55,462 nucleotides of DNA from contig CANCYO010000013.1 in NCBI GenBank assembly GCA_947382415.1, positions 1 through 55,462 of the forward strand. Direction: 5' to 3'. Both the position numbers and the translations under genes were made by a program. Origin of the DNA: an uncultured Lachnospiraceae bacterium (lineage in GTDB: Bacteria; Bacillota; Clostridia; Lachnospirales; Lachnospiraceae). The notes beneath the pieces were generated by a model. The model had not been told where the DNA came from, ran no database searches, and was given only the letters and a program-made list of their open reading frames with translations. The stretch's first letter is position 1; each line of letters begins with the position of its first letter. Shown in pieces: positions 15,127 through 24,049 of the stretch.

Positions 15127-17171
15127 TATGCGGTCACCATCCCAACTGACTGTAATTCAACATTTGATTCCACCTCATTGTAGGACACCACCACCAGATC
15201 CCTGTAGTAATCCTCCGTCAGGCGTTTGAAATAAATACGCACGATGGGGGACGTGATAATGATGGGAGCCTTACCCAGATTCTCCAGCTTCTTAAGCTCT
15301 GCCCCCACCGAGTCGATGATGGCCCTGGCCTTTGCAGGATCTATATTCAGGAAAGCCCCTGTCTCCGTCTGCTTCACGCTGCCCATAATCTCCTGCTCCA
15401 CCTTGGGATCTAAGGTCACCACGCTGGTGGCCTCATGGGAGAGGAAGAATTTGGTGGAAATAGCTCGCTTTAAACTCTGACGCACATACTCCGTAAGAAT
15501 ATCCGTGTCCCTGGTAGTAGGGGCATAATCTGCCAGCGTCTCCATGATGGTGAGCAGATCCCGGATAGAGATGCTCTCTTTCAGCAGATTCTGGAGAACC
15601 TTTTGAACCTCTCCAAGTCCCAGGAGTTTCGGCACCAGCTCCTCCACCAGAGAGGGATTGGTCTCCTTGAGATTGTTGACCAGATTCTGCACATCCTGAC
15701 GGGTCAGAAGCTCCGCTATGTACTGGCGGATGATCTCCGTCAGATGCGTGGCAATGATGGAGGGCGGGTCTACAACCGTATAGCCCAGACTCTCCGCGCG
15801 CTCTCTCTGCCCCTCCGTGATCCAGGTGGCCGGCAGATGGAAGGAAGGCTCGAAGGTGGGAATACCGGTGATCTCCTCCTCCACATAGCCCGGATTCATG
15901 GCCATATAGTGATCAAAGAGGATCTCACCCTCACTGACTTGTATGCCTTTAATCTTGATAATATACTGATTGGGATTGAGCTGAATGTTGTCGCGCAGAC
16001 GGATAATAGGCACCACAGTACCCAATTCCAGCGCGATCTGCCTTCGTATCATCACCACGCGGTCCAGAAGATCTCCACCCTGATTGACGTCAGCCAGGGG
16101 AATAATACCATAGCCAAATTCCAGCTCAATGGGATCCACCTGCAGAAGGCTGTTCACGTTTTCAGGCTGACGAATCTCCTCCGCCGCGGCTTCTTCGCTG
16201 TCCACCTCGTGCTCAATCTGGGCGATCTCCAGCGAACCGGCTATCATTCTGCCGCCCACCACAAAGAGCATACCCATGCCCACAAAGAGAATGGTGTTCA
16301 GATCCGTGGCGATACCGAGAAACGCCAGCGTAGCTCCCACCAGATACAACACTTTGGGCACACCGAAAAGCTGCTTCAAAATAGCCGGACCGAAATCCGC
16401 CTCCTTGCCTCCCTTGGTCACCAGAATACCGGTGGACAAAGAGATCAAAAGGGACGGGATCTGGCTTACCAGGCCGTCACCGATGGTCAGGATTCCATAG
16501 GTGTCCAGCGCGGCTCCGATATCCAGGCCTCCCCGCAGTACGCCCATGGCGACACCGCCGATCAGATTGATGGCTGTCAGCAGAAGCCCCGCCACCGCGT
16601 CTCCTTTTACGTATTTCACGGCACCGTCCATGGAACCGAAGAAACTGGACTCCAGCTGTATCTTCTCACGTCTCACCTTGGCTTCGTGATCATCGATGGC
16701 GCCGGTATTCAAATCAGCGTCGATAGCCATCTGTTTACCGGGCATTGCATCCAGTGTAAATCTCGCCGTCACCTCAGCCACACGCTCGGAACCTTTGTTG
16801 ATTACCAAAAACTGAACCATGATCAGAATGATAAACACAATGGTACCTACGATCAGATCGCCGCCACCCACAAACGCACCGAAGGTCTTTACCACATTTC
16901 CGGAATCCCCGGTGGTAAGGATCAGTCTGGTGGACGAGACATTCATGGCGATTCTGAAAATAGTCGTAAAGAGCAGAATCGTCGGGAAATACGACAGATC
17001 CAGAACTTCCTTGGAAAACATACACACAAATAGAATGGTAAATCCTACAGCTATATTAAAAGCCATAAAGATATCCAGCATAAACGCAGGAAGAGGCACA
17101 ATAAACATGATGAAAGCAACCAGCATATATATGGCCACAATGGCATCTGTTTTCTGTAATCTTGCACTCAA
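15126..17171 (-). CDS. flhA: Flagellar export gate protein FlhA
   Basis: FlhA is the large inner-membrane component of the flagellar type III export gate. The 681-residue protein has about eight N-terminal membrane helices (to about residue 325), the conserved FHIPEP-region signature (LFTTIFRIAMNVSSTRLIL, only partly quoted here) and a cytoplasmic domain that binds chaperone-substrate complexes. The start is TTG at 17171, with GGAGG eight bases upstream; no closer in-frame ATG gives a complete first helix. It lies 24 nt after flhB and overlaps flhF by one base. Confidence 0.96.
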   Translation of the reverse strand: MSARLQKTDAIVAIYMLVAFIMFIVPLPAFMLDIFMAFNIAVGFTILFVCMFSKEVLDLSYFPTILLFTTIFRIAMNVSSTRLILTTGDSGNVVKTFGAFVGGGDLIVGTIVFIILIMVQFLVINKGSERVAEVTARFTLDAMPGKQMAIDADLNTGAIDDHEAKVRREKIQLESSFFGSMDGAVKYVKGDAVAGLLLTAINLIGGVAMGVLRGGLDIGAALDTYGILTIGDGLVSQIPSLLISLSTGILVTKGGKEADFGPAILKQLFGVPKVLYLVGATLAFLGIATDLNTILFVGMGMLFVVGGRMIAGSLEIAQIEHEVDSEEAAAEEIRQPENVNSLLQVDPIELEFGYGIIPLADVNQGGDLLDRVVMIRRQIALELGTVVPIIRLRDNIQLNPNQYIIKIKGIQVSEGEILFDHYMAMNPGYVEEEITGIPTFEPSFHLPATWITEGQRERAESLGYTVVDPPSIIATHLTEIIRQYIAELLTRQDVQNLVNNLKETNPSLVEELVPKLLGLGEVQKVLQNLLKESISIRDLLTIMETLADYAPTTRDTDILTEYVRQSLKRAISTKFFLSHEATSVVTLDPKVEQEIMGSVKQTETGAFLNIDPAKARAIIDSVGAELKKLENLGKAPIIITSPIVRIYFKRLTEDYYRDLVVVSYNEVESNVELQSVGMVTA

Positions 17172-17195
17172 AACGCGTTCCTCCTCTCCTGTTTG

Positions 17196-18308
17196 TTAAA
17201 CCTTCCCCTGCAGATGATATACGAAAGCCAGCACCTCTGCCACCGCCTGATAGAGCTCCGGCGGCACCGCCTGACCCACATCCACATTGGCGTACAGCAT
17301 TCGGGCCAAAGGCTTATTCTCCACAATCTCCACATGGTTTTCTCTGGCGATCTCCTTGATTTTGGCCGCCAGATAATCCTCTCCTTTGGCCAGCACCAAA
17401 GGCGCGTCCGCCACATCCGGATCATATTTTATGGCCACGGCAAAGTGCGTAGGGTTCGTGATGACCACATCCGCCCTTGGCAGATCCTGCATCATACGAC
17501 GCTGGGACGCTTCCCTCATGCGCTGCCTGATCTTTCCTTTGATCTGAGGATCTCCTTCGGACTGTTTGTACTCATCCTTAATCTCCTGCTTGGTCATACG
17601 CATATCCCGGGAAAATTTGACTTTCTGATAAATAAAATCCGCCACGGCGATCAGCATATAAAGAGCCGACACCCGGATTCCCAGATCCGTAACGGTGGTG
17701 GCGATCAGCTGCAGCGCCTGTAAAAGCGGCATATCATAGAGCAAAAACAAAAGTCTCCACTTGTCCTGCAGATAATTATAGCATATATAAACAATTAATC
17801 CAATCTTTGCGATAGATTTTACAAGTTCTACCAGCGAATTAACTGATATAATCTTTTTTATGCCTGAGAGGGGGCTCATCTTGCTGAGCTTGGGCTTCAT
17901 AGGTTTAGAAGTTGGCTTCCATCCCACCTGCGCCACATCACAGATAAAAGCCACCAGAAAACCAATGATCAGAATCGGCCCGATGATCACGACAACTTCA
18001 ATCAGCATCTCGCGAAATACCAGCTTCGTATCGTTCTGCGGCACATAACCGCGCCAGAAGAGAACAGTCTCGCTGATGCGCTCATAGATCAGGGAAAATA
18101 TGGACAAAAGCTGTGTGCTCATCACTCCGACCCAGAAGCGCAGAATCAAAAACAGCGCCAGCAGCCCCACTCCGTTTGCAATCTCGCGGCTCTTGGCCAC
18201 CTGGCCTTCCTTCCGGGCATCGCTTAACTTTTTCTCAGTGGCAGGCTCAGTCTTCTCGCCGCCCGGCCCATCTTTCGCAAAAAATTGCAGATTATACTCC
18301 AGTAACAT
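17196..18308 (-). CDS. flhB: Flagellar export specificity switch FlhB
   Basis: FlhB is part of the export gate; autocleavage of its cytoplasmic domain together with FliK switches export from hook to filament substrates. The 370-residue protein has the basic N-terminus (EKTEPATEKKLSDARKEGQV), four membrane helices and the autocleavage motif NPTH in VITNPTHFAVAI. The frame extends to 18341, but AGGAG lies 7 nt before the ATG at 18308 and the earlier part is within fliR. It follows fliR by 10 nt. Confidence 0.96.
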   Translation of the reverse strand: MLLEYNLQFFAKDGPGGEKTEPATEKKLSDARKEGQVAKSREIANGVGLLALFLILRFWVGVMSTQLLSIFSLIYERISETVLFWRGYVPQNDTKLVFREMLIEVVVIIGPILIIGFLVAFICDVAQVGWKPTSKPMKPKLSKMSPLSGIKKIISVNSLVELVKSIAKIGLIVYICYNYLQDKWRLLFLLYDMPLLQALQLIATTVTDLGIRVSALYMLIAVADFIYQKVKFSRDMRMTKQEIKDEYKQSEGDPQIKGKIRQRMREASQRRMMQDLPRADVVITNPTHFAVAIKYDPDVADAPLVLAKGEDYLAAKIKEIARENHVEIVENKPLARMLYANVDVGQAVPPELYQAVAEVLAFVYHLQGKV

Positions 18309-18318
18309 AACTCGTCTC

Positions 18319-19104
18319 CTAGGGCCGTATAGCCTCCACAAAGGATACCACCACAGTCTGCATTTCCTGAAAGATAAAATCTGCAGCTCCGGCCATCAGT
18401 TCCGCCGTGATAAACAACACACTCAGGCCTGTCAGTATCTTTAACTGAATACCCACCGCAAACATATTCATCTGGGGAGATACCTTCGCCAAAATACCCA
18501 GGATGGCATTAAGCAGAAGGATAACACAAAAAATGGGAAGCACGATACGAAATCCAATGATGACATAATCGCTCATAAACTGAATGATCGCGCTCAGCAT
18601 GGCCTCCCGCCGAAACACAATGCCACCCACGGGAATCAGCACAAAGCTGTCAGCCAAAGCCCCCAGAAGATACCGGTACATGCCCGTGGCAATGAGCATC
18701 ATGGAAAATGCATACTGATACAGTACGCCCGTAATACTGGTCTGGTTCCTGCTGTTTGGATCCATCAGGGTTACCATGGAGAGTCCTGTCTCCATATCCG
18801 CCACGGAACCTGCAAAGTTCAGTATAGACATACAGATATTTGCCCCGAAACCAATCAAAAGCCCCGCGATGGCCTCCTTCATCACAAGAATGGCATAATC
18901 CATCACCGTCTCAAAGATAATGGCATCAACAGGCGTCAGCACCTGATACAACAGGACAGACACAAACACGCTCAGCGCCACCCGAACCCTGGCAGGCGTA
19001 TTGTTCATGCTGAAAAACGGCGCAATAAACACAAAGCTGGATACCCTCACCAGAATCAGCAGAAAGTATTCTAAATCATACATGGAAAAGGATAAATCTA
19101 TCAT
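18319..19104 (-). CDS. fliR: Flagellar export protein FliR
   Basis: FliR is an integral membrane part of the FliPQR core through which substrates pass. The 261-residue hydrophobic protein shows the family pattern of about six membrane helices, with the conserved RVSSFVFIAPFFS near the N-terminus and the GFGANICMSILNFAGS stretch in the middle. AAGGA precedes the ATG by 9 nt. It lies between fliQ and flhB. Confidence 0.95.
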   Translation of the reverse strand: MIDLSFSMYDLEYFLLILVRVSSFVFIAPFFSMNNTPARVRVALSVFVSVLLYQVLTPVDAIIFETVMDYAILVMKEAIAGLLIGFGANICMSILNFAGSVADMETGLSMVTLMDPNSRNQTSITGVLYQYAFSMMLIATGMYRYLLGALADSFVLIPVGGIVFRREAMLSAIIQFMSDYVIIGFRIVLPIFCVILLLNAILGILAKVSPQMNMFAVGIQLKILTGLSVLFITAELMAGAADFIFQEMQTVVVSFVEAIRP

Positions 19105-19127
19105 GGATTGTATTCCTTCTCAGCTTC

Positions 19128-19400
19128 CTAACGGTGGATGTAGAGACTGAAATCTCCCCAGAGCTGCGTTGTAAACTCCACCATCTTGGTCATCATCCAG
19201 CCTCCCAAAAGTGAAAGTGCTAAAAAGACCGAAATAATCTTTGGCACAAAGGTCAACGTCTGCTCCTGAATAGAAGTCATCGTCTGAAAAATACTGACCA
19301 AAAGTCCCACTGCCAGAGATATCAGTAAAACAGGCAACGCCACCTGAATCACCAGAAACAAAGCGTTGCTGGTCATATCGGTAACCGCATCTATGGTCAT
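19128..19400 (-). CDS. fliQ: Flagellar export protein FliQ
   Basis: FliQ is a small two-helix component of the FliPQR export core. The 90-residue product has the family-typical length and two membrane helices (about 15-38 and 48-72) joined by the FQTMTSIQEQTLTFVPKI loop, which is highly conserved. AGGAGG lies 7 nt before the ATG. It is 14 nt downstream of fliP. Confidence 0.95.
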   Translation of the reverse strand: MTIDAVTDMTSNALFLVIQVALPVLLISLAVGLLVSIFQTMTSIQEQTLTFVPKIISVFLALSLLGGWMMTKMVEFTTQLWGDFSLYIHR

Positions 19401-19414
19401 CCTCTCTCCTCCTG

Positions 19415-20323
19415 TCAGTAAAAGGTCATGACAAGCTGTCCGATGATCAGCGCCCAGCCGTCCGCCATGACAAACAACAATATCTTAAAGGGCATAGAGA
19501 TCGTAGTAGGGGGCAGCATCATCATACCCATACTCATCAGAGTGGACGCCACCACCATATCGATCACAATAAACGGAATATAGATCATAAATCCAATCCA
19601 GAACGCCGTGCGCAGCTCACTGATCATAAAACTGGGAATCAGCACGGAATTGGGGATGGTCTCAATCACTCCGTCCCACTCCTGCCCGGAAATATTCATG
19701 AATAGCTCCACATCCTTAAGCTGGGTCTGCGGATACATAAATTCACGCAGAGGTTCCATAGCCAGCTCCATGGCCTCCTCCTGCTTGATGGTTCCCTCAT
19801 TGAGCGGCTTGATAGCCTGCTCATTGATCTGCTCAAAGGTAGGTTCCATGATAAAAAAGGTGAGGATCAGAGCCAGCCCGATCAGAATCTGATTGGGCGG
19901 CGCGGTCTGCGTGTTCAGCGCAGCACGGGTAAAATGAAGCACAATGATGATTCGTGTAAACGAGGTCATCATGATGATCAGGATCGGCGCAATGGCGATC
20001 AGCGTCAAAGTCAGCAGAATCCGCAGATTAGCGTTGAGCTGTCCGTTATCCTCGTTCACAGTCAATGTCACCGTATTCACCGTGTTCAACTGATTGAGTT
20101 CCTCCGGCGTCTGAGCCGTGCCCGCCGGATTGATGGTGGTTGAGACAGAAGTCTCCCCCGTCAGCTCGTGATCCTGTGCTGCATATACCTTCATCCCTGT
20201 GGGGAATGTCTTATGAATGCACAATATGCCCACCGTAACCAGCAGGCACATCAAAAGGAAAAAGCCTTTGACGGCTTTTTCCTTTGTCATTATTTGTCTT
20301 CCAGCTCGCTTAGGTCTTTTCAT
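19415..20323 (-). CDS. fliP: Flagellar export protein FliP
   Basis: FliP forms the pentameric core of the export channel. The 302-residue precursor has an N-terminal signal sequence (about 18-38), a longer than usual periplasmic-side linker rich in Thr/Asn (about 45-90) and four membrane helices with the signatures ILIGLALILTFFIMEPTF and FIVIDMVVASTLMSMGMMM. The ATG at 20323 overlaps the fliO stop (ATGA), with AAGGA nine bases upstream; an ATG at 20290 is a less likely start. Confidence 0.95.
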   Translation of the reverse strand: MKRPKRAGRQIMTKEKAVKGFFLLMCLLVTVGILCIHKTFPTGMKVYAAQDHELTGETSVSTTINPAGTAQTPEELNQLNTVNTVTLTVNEDNGQLNANLRILLTLTLIAIAPILIIMMTSFTRIIIVLHFTRAALNTQTAPPNQILIGLALILTFFIMEPTFEQINEQAIKPLNEGTIKQEEAMELAMEPLREFMYPQTQLKDVELFMNISGQEWDGVIETIPNSVLIPSFMISELRTAFWIGFMIYIPFIVIDMVVASTLMSMGMMMLPPTTISMPFKILLFVMADGWALIIGQLVMTFY

Positions 20324-20700
20324 TCGTCACTGTCCTTCGATTCGCTCTGTTCACTGGAACCCATTTTTATGGTCTTCTGAAACAATTCTTTAAAGCTTGT
20401 CCCGTTCAGGTCGGCGTCCCGAAACTTCAACTGTTCGGCAGACACCTCCCCCAGCATGGTCACCGTGTCCTTGCAGACCGCAATAGCCATATAAGTCTCG
20501 CCCACCCTCACCAACTGTATATACTTGTTGCTGGTGATCCGGGCTGTCTCTATAACCTCAATATTGCAGTTTACATTCTGCAGCTTCTGATAATTGGCCA
20601 TCCATCTGGTCACCCAGGCAGTAACGCCAAGCACCAGCACGAATATCACCAGCACAGTGATAAACTGTGCGTAGCTTCCCGCTGTCAGCAGAATGTTCAT
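20320..20700 (-). CDS. fliO: Flagellar biosynthesis protein FliO (FliZ)
   Basis: FliO helps FliP assemble. The 126-residue protein has one membrane helix (about 10-32), then a small soluble domain with the family pattern NCNIEVIETARITSNKYIQLV and AVCKDTVTMLGEVS. It overlaps the cheY stop by one base (TAATG) and the fliP start by four (ATGA), so translation of cheY, fliO and fliP is likely coupled. Sequence conservation of FliO is low; gene order and architecture support the call. Confidence 0.88.
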   Translation of the reverse strand: MNILLTAGSYAQFITVLVIFVLVLGVTAWVTRWMANYQKLQNVNCNIEVIETARITSNKYIQLVRVGETYMAIAVCKDTVTMLGEVSAEQLKFRDADLNGTSFKELFQKTIKMGSSEQSESKDSDE

Positions 20701-21062
20701 TACCCCACAACCTTCTTTACAGCCTCAATAACACGGTCAGCCTGGAACGGTTTTACGATAAAGTCCTTAGCGCCTGCCTGAATGGACTCGATAACCATTG
20801 CCTGCTGTCCCATTGCAGAGCACATGATAACCATTGCGCCCGCATCAACTTTTTTGATCTCCTTGAGAGCCTGAATACCGTCCATCTCAGGCATGGTGAT
20901 ATCCATCAGCACCAGATCAGGACTTACTTCCTTGTATTTTTCCACTGCCTTCAGGCCATTCTCCGCCTCCCCGGCCACATTGTAGCCATTCTTGGTAAGA
21001 ATATCCTTAATCATCATTCTCATAAATGCTGCATCATCGCAAATTAAAATATTTTTAGCCAT
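20700..21062 (-). CDS. cheY: Chemotaxis response regulator CheY
   Basis: CheY-P binds FliM and FliY at the motor to control rotation. The 120-residue receiver domain has the acidic pair D9-D10 (LICDDAAFMR), phospho-acceptor D54 (LVLMDITMPEMDG), a Ser in place of Thr in VIMCSAMG and the conserved Lys in FIVKPF. It is placed directly after the phosphatase FliY, as in Bacillus subtilis, and a putative promoter lies in the 66-nt gap before it. GGAGGG precedes the ATG. Confidence 0.96.
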   Translation of the reverse strand: MAKNILICDDAAFMRMMIKDILTKNGYNVAGEAENGLKAVEKYKEVSPDLVLMDITMPEMDGIQALKEIKKVDAGAMVIMCSAMGQQAMVIESIQAGAKDFIVKPFQADRVIEAVKKVVG

Positions 21063-21095
21063 GTTCTCCCTCCATTGGTTAAGACGCTTAGTGTA

Positions 21096-21125
21096 AGTAT
21101 ATCATAAATACGGTTGTTTTGTCAG
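21096..21125 (-). promoter_or_regulatory. Putative internal promoter before cheY
   Basis: CTGACA (21120-21125, five of six) and TATACT (21096-21101, five of six) are 18 bp apart, directly after the fliY stop codon. It would give extra transcription of cheY-fliOPQR and downstream genes. Confidence 0.6.
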
Positions 21126-21128
21126 CCC

Positions 21129-22463
21129 TTATTTGATAATTTCAGTGACTCGAATACCAAAACTTTCTTCAATCACGACAACCTCGCCCTTGGCGACAAA
21201 TTTACCGTTTACCAACACATCGATGGGCTCACCTGCAATACGATCCAACTCAATAATGGTTCCCGGTGAAAATTCGAGAATCTCGGAGATGGATTTGCTG
21301 GTCCGTCCCAGTTCTACCGTAACCTCCAGCGGTACATCCATAATCAGCCCGATGTTCTCCTGTCCGGCAAAACCTGCCATATTTCCGGAGAAATTCTGAA
21401 ACTGTGCGGGCTGCACGTTTACAGCCTGCTGCATGGGCATCACGCCCTGCATGGGCATCTGCATGGCCGGAATCCCCTGCATGGGCATCTGCATGGGCAT
21501 TCCCTGCATAGGCATCTGCATAGCCGGCATGCCCTGCATGGGCATTCCCTGCATTCCCATACCGCTCATGTCCGCCCCATAACCCATGTTGCCCTGAGGC
21601 GCCATACTTCCCTGAGCAGGCGCTGCAGTCTGAGCCGGCATGCCTCCCATGCCAGGCGCCGGAGCAGGCGCTGCCGCAGGAGGCGGCGATACAGGTTCGG
21701 GGGCAGGCGCTGAGCCTCCCGTCTGATTGTTCATAAAAGTATCCACCACACTCTTGGCAAAATCCACAGGATAGAGCTGCATGATCGTACTGTCCACAAG
21801 TGTGTCTATCTGCATTCGAAAGGCAATCTTTACAAAGGTTCCGCCCAGAAAAGGTGCGATATCCCCTCCTGATTTAATCTTTGTCAGATCCAGCAGCGTC
21901 GCCTCGGGCGGGCTGATATCGATCATGGTGTTGAGCATGGTCGAAAGGGAAGTTGCCGCCGCACCCATCATCTGATTCATTGCTTCGGAGATCGCGCTCA
22001 GATGCAGATCACCCAGCTCTTCATCCGTGTTGGTGCCGTCGCCCCCCATCATCAGATCCGTGATCACCTTCACGTCGTGTTCCTTTAAGACCAGAATATT
22101 GGTGCCGTCCAGTCCCACAGTATATTTGATCTGTATGAATACACAGGGCTTCTCATACATATCCAGGAGGCTCTCCCACTCCGCAAGCTCAACTGTCGGA
22201 GTAGTGATATTAACTTTCCTGTTAACCAGCGAATACAATGTGGTAGCCGAGGAACCCATACTGATGTTTCCCACCTCACCGATGGCATCCTTCTCCACAT
22301 CAGTCAACAGCTCCTCCTGCCCCGAGCCGCCCTGATTGCCTGCGGCAGCTTCTGATGCCGCAGAAGTGCCGCTCTCCTCCGACAGCTCAGCCTCCAACTC
22401 GCCTGACAGGTCCATGCCATTCAACAGGGCACTGATTTCATCCTGAGAAAGCATTCCGTCCAT
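21129..22463 (-). CDS. fliY: Flagellar switch and CheY-P phosphatase FliY
   Basis: FliY combines a CheC-type phosphatase with a FliN-like C-ring domain. The 444-residue protein has an N-terminal CheY-P binding peptide (MLSQDEISALLNGMD), a CheC-like domain (about 50-240) with EVGNISMGSSATTL, a Pro/Ala then Met/Gln-rich linker (about 250-355, repeated MPMQG) and a C-terminal FliN/SpoA domain (VTVELGRTSKSISEILEFSPG). The Met/Gln linker is unusually repetitive. AGGAGG lies 8 nt before the ATG; the gene follows fliM by 3 nt. Confidence 0.95.
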   Translation of the reverse strand: MDGMLSQDEISALLNGMDLSGELEAELSEESGTSAASEAAAGNQGGSGQEELLTDVEKDAIGEVGNISMGSSATTLYSLVNRKVNITTPTVELAEWESLLDMYEKPCVFIQIKYTVGLDGTNILVLKEHDVKVITDLMMGGDGTNTDEELGDLHLSAISEAMNQMMGAAATSLSTMLNTMIDISPPEATLLDLTKIKSGGDIAPFLGGTFVKIAFRMQIDTLVDSTIMQLYPVDFAKSVVDTFMNNQTGGSAPAPEPVSPPPAAAPAPAPGMGGMPAQTAAPAQGSMAPQGNMGYGADMSGMGMQGMPMQGMPAMQMPMQGMPMQMPMQGIPAMQMPMQGVMPMQQAVNVQPAQFQNFSGNMAGFAGQENIGLIMDVPLEVTVELGRTSKSISEILEFSPGTIIELDRIAGEPIDVLVNGKFVAKGEVVVIEESFGIRVTEIIK

Positions 22464-22466
22464 GTC

Positions 22467-23447
22467 TTAATCCTCCTCTCTGATTACCGATGTGATCCGC
22501 ACAGCGTAAACATCTTTATTGGCGCCGGGCAAAGCGGTAAATTTTCTGATATTTCCTACATAGATATTCATGTCGTTCTCCACCTTGGAATCTAGTCGGA
22601 TGCAGTCTCCCACCTGAAGATTCATAAAATCTCCCACAGAGATCGTGCTCTTTCCCAGCACTGCCTTGATAGGCACATCCACCTTCCGAATCATCGACTC
22701 GATATATTCTTCGTAATTTTCATCATGCTTCTCCTGCATGGAGGCGAACCAGAACTTCGTATTCAATCTGTCCATAACGTCTTCCAGTGTAAAGAACGGA
22801 AGACATATATTGACCATCCCCTCCACATCCCCTATCTTCAGGCTCAGTGTGACGATGGCAATCATATCGCTGGGTGCGATGATCTGCGCAAACTGCGGAT
22901 TGGTCTCCACCCGGTTTAACACCGGTGAGACATCCACCACATTCTTCCATGGTTCCCGCAGAAGCTGAGTCATCATGACCAGCACCTTCTGTATGATAGA
23001 CAGTTCTATTTCAGAAAATTCTCTGTTCTTTTCTAGCGGCACCCCAAGTCCACCCAGCATGCGGTCCAATATGGCATACGCCAGATTGGTTGCCATGTCT
23101 ATGATGATTGTGCCGTTCAACGGAGCAAAATTGATAATCCCCAAAACAACCGGATTGGACAGCGCATTGGTAAACTCGCTGAAGGTCAGCGTCTCGGAGC
23201 TGACAACAGTCACCTGCACATTGTTGCGCAGATATGCGGGAAGATTGGTGGACACCAACCGCCCATAATGTTCAAAAATAATCTCCAGCGTCCTCAGATG
23301 TTCTTTCGAGAACTTGGTCGGGCGGCTGAAATCATAATTCTTGACCTGTTTCTCATCGCCCTTATCCACATCACTTGCATCAAGTTCACCGGAAGAAATA
23401 GCCGCGAGCAGACTGTCTATTTCGCTCTGTGAAAGGATCTCGCCCAC
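22467..23447 (-). CDS. fliM: Flagellar motor switch protein FliM
   Basis: FliM links FliG to FliN/FliY in the C ring and receives CheY-P. The 326-residue protein starts with the CheY-binding motif ILSQSEIDSLL, followed by the CheC-like middle domain and the C-terminal SpoA domain (STISVGDFMNLQVGDCI). The start is GTG at 23447, with GGAGG nine bases upstream. It follows fliL by 42 nt and is followed almost directly by fliY. Confidence 0.96.
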   Translation of the reverse strand: MGEILSQSEIDSLLAAISSGELDASDVDKGDEKQVKNYDFSRPTKFSKEHLRTLEIIFEHYGRLVSTNLPAYLRNNVQVTVVSSETLTFSEFTNALSNPVVLGIINFAPLNGTIIIDMATNLAYAILDRMLGGLGVPLEKNREFSEIELSIIQKVLVMMTQLLREPWKNVVDVSPVLNRVETNPQFAQIIAPSDMIAIVTLSLKIGDVEGMVNICLPFFTLEDVMDRLNTKFWFASMQEKHDENYEEYIESMIRKVDVPIKAVLGKSTISVGDFMNLQVGDCIRLDSKVENDMNIYVGNIRKFTALPGANKDVYAVRITSVIREED

Positions 23448-23489
23448 AAGCGCTCACCTCCTTTATACGGTATTGGCTGCATTGTCTCA

Positions 23490-24026
23490 TCATCCGTACT
23501 TCACTTCGCTAATAGAGACTTTATAGATAAAATCGCTCTGGAACAGTTCCTGAACTGCCGCCAGTATTTCGGCTTTCAGCGCTTCCAGACCGGGGTCAGC
23601 CTGAAGCTCCGACGAGGTATGCTTGCTGACAATAGAATTGATGGCATCTTTAATCAGGCCTTCCTGCGCGGCCATAGCTTCATCTGATCCGTAAGTTTTA
23701 TAATCCTTATGCTTGGTGTTCAAAGAAAAGGACACATTGCACACAAGATAACCCTGTTTGCTCTTCCCTTCAGCATCAATCTCAGAGGCGAGAGGCATGG
23801 TCATCGGCTGGGCTATGGCGTAAAAAGCCGTATCCTTCAACGATATCTCCTCTTTTGTCTCCTGACCGGGCACAGTGAGTTCCAGATTCATCACTGTGGC
23901 AATATTCCCTACAAGATCCGCCACCTTTTTGTTGGTACTGGTCACATTGAACATCATCACCGATGTCAGGACAATATTCACGATCAACAGCGCCAGTATG
24001 ATAATTGACAACATATTCTTCTTCAT
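23490..24026 (-). CDS. fliL: Flagellar basal-body associated protein FliL
   Basis: FliL is a single-pass membrane protein that rings the stator and supports torque. The 178-residue product has an N-terminal membrane helix (about 5-27) and an extracytoplasmic domain ending in VQELFQSDFIYKVSISEVKYG-type FliL strands. It sits between motB and fliM, consistent with a stator role, and has AGAGG six bases before the ATG. Sequence is divergent; order and architecture support the call. Confidence 0.87.
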   Translation of the reverse strand: MKKNMLSIIILALLIVNIVLTSVMMFNVTSTNKKVADLVGNIATVMNLELTVPGQETKEEISLKDTAFYAIAQPMTMPLASEIDAEGKSKQGYLVCNVSFSLNTKHKDYKTYGSDEAMAAQEGLIKDAINSIVSKHTSSELQADPGLEALKAEILAAVQELFQSDFIYKVSISEVKYG

Positions 24027-24049
24027 CTCAAACCTCTTTCCGCGCCCCC

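Noticed and set aside
15603..17033. 476-codon open frame on the plus strand
   Set aside because: It lies wholly antisense to flhA, whose motifs are intact; the translation is His/Gln-rich nonsense without a recognisable domain.
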